From Treponema sp. (GTDB lineage: Bacteria; Spirochaetota; Spirochaetia; Treponematales; Breznakiellaceae), in contig JAISAE010000053.1 in assembly GCA_031266875.1 (NCBI GenBank), forward strand, positions 1 to 35,576: 35,576 nt of DNA, written 5' to 3'. The position numbers were made by a program, and so were the translations under genes. This document shows, one piece after another, positions 32,154 to 35,576 of the stretch (position 1 is its first letter; every line of letters starts with the position of its first letter). The notes beneath the pieces were generated by a model. That model had not been told where the DNA came from. It saw only the letters and a program-made list of their open reading frames with translations, and made no database searches.

Positions 32154-32357
32154 TTATAATAGAGCTGTCCAGAAACTGGATTTTCTGGACAACAACCGCT
32201 TAAAAAACGAGAAATAACCGCCGCCTTGATAAGAACCAGCAACATAGTTACTGACAGTATAACGCCATTCACAAAGCGTGGAGCTAGAATTAACAGCATA
32301 GTGTCCAGAACCTGATACCAGGTTGCCATTCCAATATACTTGAGGTGAATACATCAT
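32154..32357 (-). other. Small unassigned frame upstream of the flagellar-like gene
   Basis: A 67-codon frame (MMYSPQVYWNGNLVSGSGHY and following) is rich in Ser, Gly, Tyr and Val up to about codon 52 and then runs into a strong hairpin. It has no proper ribosome-binding site and no recognised family, so it may be the tail of a longer lost gene. Confidence 0.25.
32166..32191. other. 10-bp-arm hairpin upstream of the flagellar-like gene
   Basis: TGTCCAGAAA (32166-32175) and TTTCTGGACA (32182-32191) are perfectly complementary with a six-base loop. No T-tract follows in either direction. It may be a processing site or the end of a mobile-element remnant. Confidence 0.55.
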
Positions 32358-32484
32358 ACCACCATTGTTTGTTTCTCCTCTTCATATATCGGTATTGCTG
32401 GGTCAATAGGGTGATAGAAGAGGAACCATAAACCAGCTGTCCATTGACACTATACACAGAGGCACTTTGGGCTGTTCTAGCTGA

Positions 32485-32597
32485 GCTCCCCGCCACCTGC
32501 CAGCAAAAGGCAAAAACAGGAAAAAGACCGCCGCCTAGCTGGAACTTCCAGAGTCTCATCCCGAGAGGAATAAGAACGCTTAGAAAAAGAATGCCAG
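32485..32597. repeat. Dispersed repeat, copy 2
   Basis: See 30355-30468. Same orientation, about 2.1 kb apart, with the identical 51-bp core at 32503-32553. Its right end joins abruptly to the coding sequence of the C39-like peptidase remnant, which suggests that it truncated that gene. Confidence 0.9.
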
Positions 32598-32719
32598 TAG
32601 GTGTTTAACAGAGACGTGGTAACGGCGACGCCGCAGGAGGTGTCATAGCTCTGTTTCTGAGCGTAGGCAAAGCGTAGTTCCTCTTCCGAGATGAGCAGGG
32701 TGAACAGGAAGCGTGTCAT
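32598..32719 (-). pseudogene. Truncated C39-like cysteine peptidase
   Basis: ATG 32717-32719 opens MTRFLFTLLISEEELRFAYA, followed by QKQSYDTSCGVAVTTSLLNT and YW. The QxxYDTSCGVA stretch is the C39-family catalytic-cysteine motif. The frame then enters the dispersed repeat at about 32597 and loses similarity, so the His and Asp of the active site are missing. The stop of the upstream lipoprotein remnant is 12 bp away, so the two were an operon. I rate the family call as moderate, since only the N-terminus remains. Confidence 0.5.
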
Positions 32720-32731
32720 GGCGTGTTCCCG

Positions 32732-33119
32732 TTACTCAAAGAAGGCGTCGTAGACACTAACGCCGTCCGCCTTGAGCCGCTCTCGGCCTCAAGATTGGGA
32801 ATGGACGCGGTGAGCGCGACTTTGCCGCCGGGATAATCCGCAGGGTGGAACTGACGGTGTGCAGGTATTCCCGCTTGTCCGTAAGCGTCCTGACCGTCAA
32901 TGCGCTTGAGACAATGCTCGTGTCACCGGTGTTATGGGTAAGCAGCGTTACCGCTAGAGCCTTCGCGGATGCCGTCAGGCCGGTGTACTCGGTATGGCTG
33001 CTGACCGACACCTCCGCATTGGGATACCAGTGCGCCTCATTCTGACACGAAAGAAGCAGAAAAACCGATACGCAAAGGAACATATACTTTATACCGCTTG
33101 ATACGCCAGCAGGAGGCAT
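32732..33119 (-). pseudogene. Lipoprotein gene with two frameshifts
   Basis: The frame starting at 33119 (or the inner ATG at 33083, MFLCVSVFLLLSCQNEAHW) has a lipobox LLLSC. It then reads HTEYTGLTASAKALAVTLL and TVRTLTDKREYLHTVSSTLR and on to IIP. After this the original frame becomes nonsense. Adding one base near 32840 restores LTASIPNLEAE-like sequence, and a second base near 32780 restores ERLKADGVSVYDAFFE followed by TAA 32732-32734. Two single-base losses thus disable it, unless they are sequence errors. The family is unknown to me; it was probably an envelope lipoprotein cotranscribed with the C39-like gene. Confidence 0.6.
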
Positions 33120-33123
33120 AGCG

Positions 33124-33161
33124 TCATATACGGCTTCTTATGGTATAAGTACCGTATATGA
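33124..33161. promoter_or_regulatory. Large inverted repeat over the start of the ArsR-type gene
   Basis: TCATATACGG (33124-33133) and CCGTATATGA (33152-33161) are perfect inverted arms; inside them CTTAT and ATAAG also pair around GGT. The right arm contains the ATG of the regulator. TGGTATAAG (33142-33149) in the middle is an extended -10, which would start transcription 1-3 bases before the ATG. It sits between divergently oriented genes and is a strong candidate for autoregulation. Confidence 0.65.
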
Positions 33162-34102
33162 AATGGAAAAATACTCAGTCTTTGATTCTCAATTCGTCCA
33201 AAGACAGCAAAATCTTCCGGCTTCTGGGATCAGCGTCCGGGGTGCGTATTCTGGAACTCCTCCAAAACCAGGAGCTTAACGTTACGGAGATCGCCCGTAG
33301 ACTGGATCTTCCGCAGTCTACGGCTACTACCAGCATCCTCGCCCTGGAAAAGGCCGGACTCATTGAAAGCCACAATACCACCGGTGTGAAGGGAGGGCAG
33401 AAGGTCTGTACCGCCCGGTATAAAGAGATCCTCGTCTCCTTTACCCCCCCGGAGCTTCCGGATAAGACGGGTGTCATAGAAGTAGAGATGCCGGTGGGGC
33501 TTTTTACCTCCTATGCGGTAACCCCTCCCTGCGGGCTTTGCGGACGGGACAGCATAATCGGGTATCTGGATGTGCCGGGCGCCTTCTTCTCGCCGGACCG
33601 GATAAAGGCCGCCCTGGTCTGGTTTGAGAAGGGCTATGTGGAGTACAAGTTCCCCAATAACGCCCTTTACATGACCAAAGGCCCTATTGAGCAGCTTGAG
33701 CTTTCCATGGAACTCAGTTCCGAGACGCCGGGGACCAACCCGGACTGGCCTTCGGACATTTCGGTATGGATCAATGAGGTGGAAATAGGCAGTTGGACCT
33801 CTCCCGGAGATTTCGGCGACCGCCGGGGTAAGTATACGCCCCTTTTCTGGAAACTTGAGGGGTCCCAATATGGTCTGCTCACCACGTGGAAGGTAACCCG
33901 GGAGGGAACCTTCGTAAATTCCACCTGTGTTTCAGATGTTACCTTGAAAGAGCTTTACCTTAGTCGCCATCATTCCATCAAGGTGCAAATCGGCGTCAAG
34001 GAAAAAGCCGCCCACGTAGGGGGAATCAATATCTTTGGGAAGGACTTTGGGGATTACGCCCAGGACATCGTCCTTCGCCTTTATCCCGGACAGCAGCGCT
34101 GA
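33158..34102 (+). CDS. ArsR-type transcriptional regulator with C-terminal sensor domain
   Basis: 314 aa. Residues about 18-95 form a winged helix: LGSASGVRILELLQNQELNV, TEIARRLDLPQSTATTSILA with LEKAGLIES after it. The remaining 215 residues are a beta-rich domain (EVEMPVGLFTSYAVTPPCGL, CGRDSIIGYLDVPGAFFSPD, ending INIFGKDFGDYAQDIVLRLY) like the COG4189-type regulators that sit beside sugar ABC importers. Residues CGLCGRD may bind a ligand or metal, which is unproven. There is no ribosome-binding site before ATG 33158; a leaderless mRNA is suggested by the -10 box only 8 bp upstream. The sugar-binding protein gene follows 270 bp later on the same strand, so it is probably the target. Confidence 0.8.
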   Translation: MKWKNTQSLILNSSKDSKIFRLLGSASGVRILELLQNQELNVTEIARRLDLPQSTATTSILALEKAGLIESHNTTGVKGGQKVCTARYKEILVSFTPPELPDKTGVIEVEMPVGLFTSYAVTPPCGLCGRDSIIGYLDVPGAFFSPDRIKAALVWFEKGYVEYKFPNNALYMTKGPIEQLELSMELSSETPGTNPDWPSDISVWINEVEIGSWTSPGDFGDRRGKYTPLFWKLEGSQYGLLTTWKVTREGTFVNSTCVSDVTLKELYLSRHHSIKVQIGVKEKAAHVGGINIFGKDFGDYAQDIVLRLYPGQQR

Positions 34103-34150
34103 ATTCGTGAGCCTGTGTGAAACGGCGGGTCATGCAGGTTTTCCGGCGTT

Positions 34151-34175
34151 TATATATCAATAAAATTGATATATA
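34151..34175. promoter_or_regulatory. 25-bp palindrome, copy 1 (candidate operator)
   Basis: TATATATCAAT-AAA-ATTGATATATA: 11-bp perfect arms around a 3-base centre. An identical element, in the opposite orientation (centre TTT), occurs at 34244-34268. A TTGACA lies 9 bp downstream (34185-34190) without a clear -10. Confidence 0.75.
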
Positions 34176-34243
34176 ATTTTTTACTTGACAGAGCGATGGA
34201 GAGGGTGGATGATGAATATGGTTTGAAGGGGATGTCTGTCATT

Positions 34244-34268
34244 TATATATCAATTTTATTGATATATA
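34244..34268. promoter_or_regulatory. 25-bp palindrome, copy 2 (candidate operator)
   Basis: TATATATCAAT-TTT-ATTGATATATA, the exact reverse complement of copy 1, with a centre-to-centre distance of 93 bp. It ends 9 bp before the -35 of the promoter for the following gene. It is a likely binding pair for the adjacent ArsR-type protein or another regulator of the sugar importer. Confidence 0.75.
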
Positions 34269-34277
34269 ATAAATATA

Positions 34278-34305
34278 TTGACATTCCTGGAAAACAGGGT
34301 AAACT
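34278..34305 (+). promoter_or_regulatory. Promoter of the last sugar-binding protein gene
   Basis: TTGACA (34278-34283), 16-bp spacer, TAAACT (34300-34305). Transcription would begin near 34312, giving a leader of about 63 bases. Confidence 0.55.
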
Positions 34306-34309
34306 GAAA

Positions 34310-34353
34310 GAGAACAAAGTTCTCAGGAATGGGTATCCTATTCCAAATTTTTT
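34310..34353 (+). terminator. Leader hairpins, possible attenuator
   Basis: GAGAAC-AAA-GTTCTC (34310-34324), then GGAATGGG-TAT-CCTATTCC (34326-34344), with one G-T pair in the second stem, followed by AAATTTTTT. The second stem plus its T-run lies 22 bp before the ATG and looks like a transcription attenuator ahead of the binding-protein gene. Confidence 0.5.
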
Positions 34354-34374
34354 ATGGTTTAAGGAGAGAAAGAA

Positions 34375-35576
34375 ATGAAACGAGTGATGTTATGTGTACT
34401 GGTGTGCGGCGTGACCAGCCTCCTGTTCGCGGGCGGTGGTGGAGAAAAGACTCCCCAAAGTGGTGGTAGCGAGGGGGCTATTAGCACCGTTGGCCCTACC
34501 TCCGCTGTTAAGCTGGAGATGTGGACCTTTGTAGACCTCCACGCCCAGTTCTATGCGACTATGCTGGAGCAATGGAACCGGGAGAATCCAAACAAACAGC
34601 TCCAGATTACCTTCACGAACCTTCCTTATGCGGACATGCACAATAAACTCAGCATGGCCGTTCAGACCGGCAAGGGTGCGCCGGATATCTGCGATGTTGA
34701 AATCAGTCAGTATCCCAACTTCATGAGGGGACAGATTGGCTTTCTGGAGTTGAACAAGTTCATTGCTCCCTACGAAAAAGACATCGTTAAGGCCCGGCTT
34801 GAAATCTATGGCAAGAACGGGAAGTACTACGGTGTTCCCACCCATGTTGGCGCTACAGTCATGTACTACAACGACGAGGCCCTGCGCGCAGCGGGAATTG
34901 ACTATCGCACTATTGTTACCTGGGATGATTTCGCCGAGGCCGGTAAGAAGTACCTTGCCGCCACGGGAAAACCGCTTACTACGGTTGACACCGGCGGCAG
35001 CGATTGGCTTTGGCTTGCCATGGCGGAATACGGCGAAGACTGGACGAATGACGCCGGCAGGGCAAACATCAAGCTCAAGTCCGTCAGGAATATGATCAAT
35101 ATGCAGTCCCAGTGGCTCAAAGACGGCATCGCCGTGTGTTCCCCCGGCGGACAGGTTGACATGGAAACCGGCTACGCCAATCTTGCGGCTGGCGGACTGG
35201 TCGCCTTCCCCAAGGCTATGTGGTTCATGTCCCGCTTCCTCAACTATATGCCTGAGATGCAGGGTAAGTGGGCTATCGCCCCCTGCCCGGTGTTTGAACG
35301 GGGACAACCCCGTTCGGTCGGCATAGGCGGCACCGGAACGGTTGTTTCGCTCCAGTCGAAGAACTCGGCTCTCGCCGCGGAGTTCATTTCTTGGGCAAAA
35401 CTCTCCTATGACGGCAATGTGAAGATATGGGAAATCCTGGGATTCGATACTTGTAACACCTCTATTTGGTCAGATACAAAAATCACCGGCGATAGGAACA
35501 ACAAGTATATCGCCTACTTCAGGAATAATCCTTTTGACACTCTCAATGCGATCAAGAACGAGATCGGTAAGATCAG
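34375..35576 (+). CDS. Sugar ABC transporter substrate-binding protein (partial, cut by window end)
   Basis: 400 codons are visible and the frame is open to the edge. ATG 34375 follows AAGGAG by 8 bases. A signal peptide (MLCVLVCGVTSLLFAGG) is followed by a Gly/Ser linker and KLEMWTFVDLHAQFYATM, the start of family 1 solute-binding proteins. QTGKGAPDICDVEISQYPNF, YYGVPTHVGATVMYYNDEAL and WAIAPCPVFERGQPRSVGIG are typical segments. Downstream permeases, if present, lie outside the window. The gene is preceded by two palindromes, a promoter and a possible attenuator, and by the ArsR-type gene, so it is probably strongly regulated. A long minus-strand frame over this region is a shadow. Confidence 0.92.
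   Translation, partial: MKRVMLCVLVCGVTSLLFAGGGGEKTPQSGGSEGAISTVGPTSAVKLEMWTFVDLHAQFYATMLEQWNRENPNKQLQITFTNLPYADMHNKLSMAVQTGKGAPDICDVEISQYPNFMRGQIGFLELNKFIAPYEKDIVKARLEIYGKNGKYYGVPTHVGATVMYYNDEALRAAGIDYRTIVTWDDFAEAGKKYLAATGKPLTTVDTGGSDWLWLAMAEYGEDWTNDAGRANIKLKSVRNMINMQSQWLKDGIAVCSPGGQVDMETGYANLAAGGLVAFPKAMWFMSRFLNYMPEMQGKWAIAPCPVFERGQPRSVGIGGTGTVVSLQSKNSALAAEFISWAKLSYDGNVKIWEILGFDTCNTSIWSDTKITGDRNNKYIAYFRNNPFDTLNAIKNEIGKI

Noticed and set aside
34390-35307. 305-codon minus-strand frame
   Set aside because: It lies opposite a clear solute-binding protein gene with a good start and signal peptide; it is a codon-bias shadow.

Overview
The window looks like a chromosomal segment of a host-associated spirochaete, most probably a Treponema-type organism. 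This is inferred from the ribF-rpsO-pnp-lptF-lptG gene order, from several proteins of spirochaetal style (BspA/beta-helix surface protein, CsgG-like lipoprotein, DUF4097 protein, COG1313 radical-SAM protein) and from the mixture of compact conserved operons with repeat-rich, gene-poor gaps. No ribosomal RNA, plasmid or phage replication gene is present, so the species cannot be fixed.

Layout. 1-1690: two tandem-repeat arrays flank a small unknown protein on the minus strand. 1695-4163: acetate kinase and a PfkB-family sugar or nucleoside kinase (plus), convergent with a DJ-1/PfpI protein (minus). 4894-9854: a surface LRR/beta-helix protein and a two-gene operon (DUF2804 protein followed by a large unknown protein). 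9922-11397: an unusual single ORF that joins a DciA/DUF721 domain to a COG1313 radical-SAM enzyme. 11400-12160: repeats and broken genes. 12177-13307: sialidase-like protein. 13395-13769: secreted YgiW-type OB-fold protein. 13800-15146: a duplicated upstream element and a decayed S24 (phage-repressor-like) gene. 15147-22327: a long minus-strand block, CsgG-like lipoprotein, ribF, rpsO, pnp, lptF, lptG. 22530-25636: a sugar ABC importer (binding protein and two permeases, no ATPase). 25762-26517: a perfect 24-unit 23-bp array and a 55-bp duplication. 26591-29656: DUF4097 protein, ferredoxin-type aldo/keto reductase, MgtC-type membrane protein. 29702-29783: tRNA-Leu(CAG) with a strong promoter. 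29974-33119: a 21-bp array, a dispersed repeat, gene remnants, and a secreted protein with flagellar rod/hook-protein signatures. 33158-35576: an ArsR-type regulator with a large inverted repeat over its start codon, then a sugar-binding protein (cut by the window end) behind two identical 25-bp palindromes, a promoter and a possible attenuator.

Function. The conserved genes cover translation and RNA decay (S15, PNPase), flavin cofactor synthesis (RibF), envelope lipid export (LptF/G), acetate formation, and oligosaccharide uptake, which fits a fermenting, carbohydrate-using spirochaete. The accessory gaps carry at least four unrelated minisatellite arrays, several of which mix two or more unit variants in a mosaic order without indels. 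They also hold at least four broken genes, so these gaps appear to be sites of rearrangement.

The most unusual observations are: a perfect 46-bp inverted duplication in which a piece of the CsgG-like gene has been copied antisense and in frame into ribF; the DciA-radical-SAM fusion; a RibF with no recognisable riboflavin-kinase domain; the mosaic repeat arrays; and the twin palindromes in front of the last sugar-transport gene.
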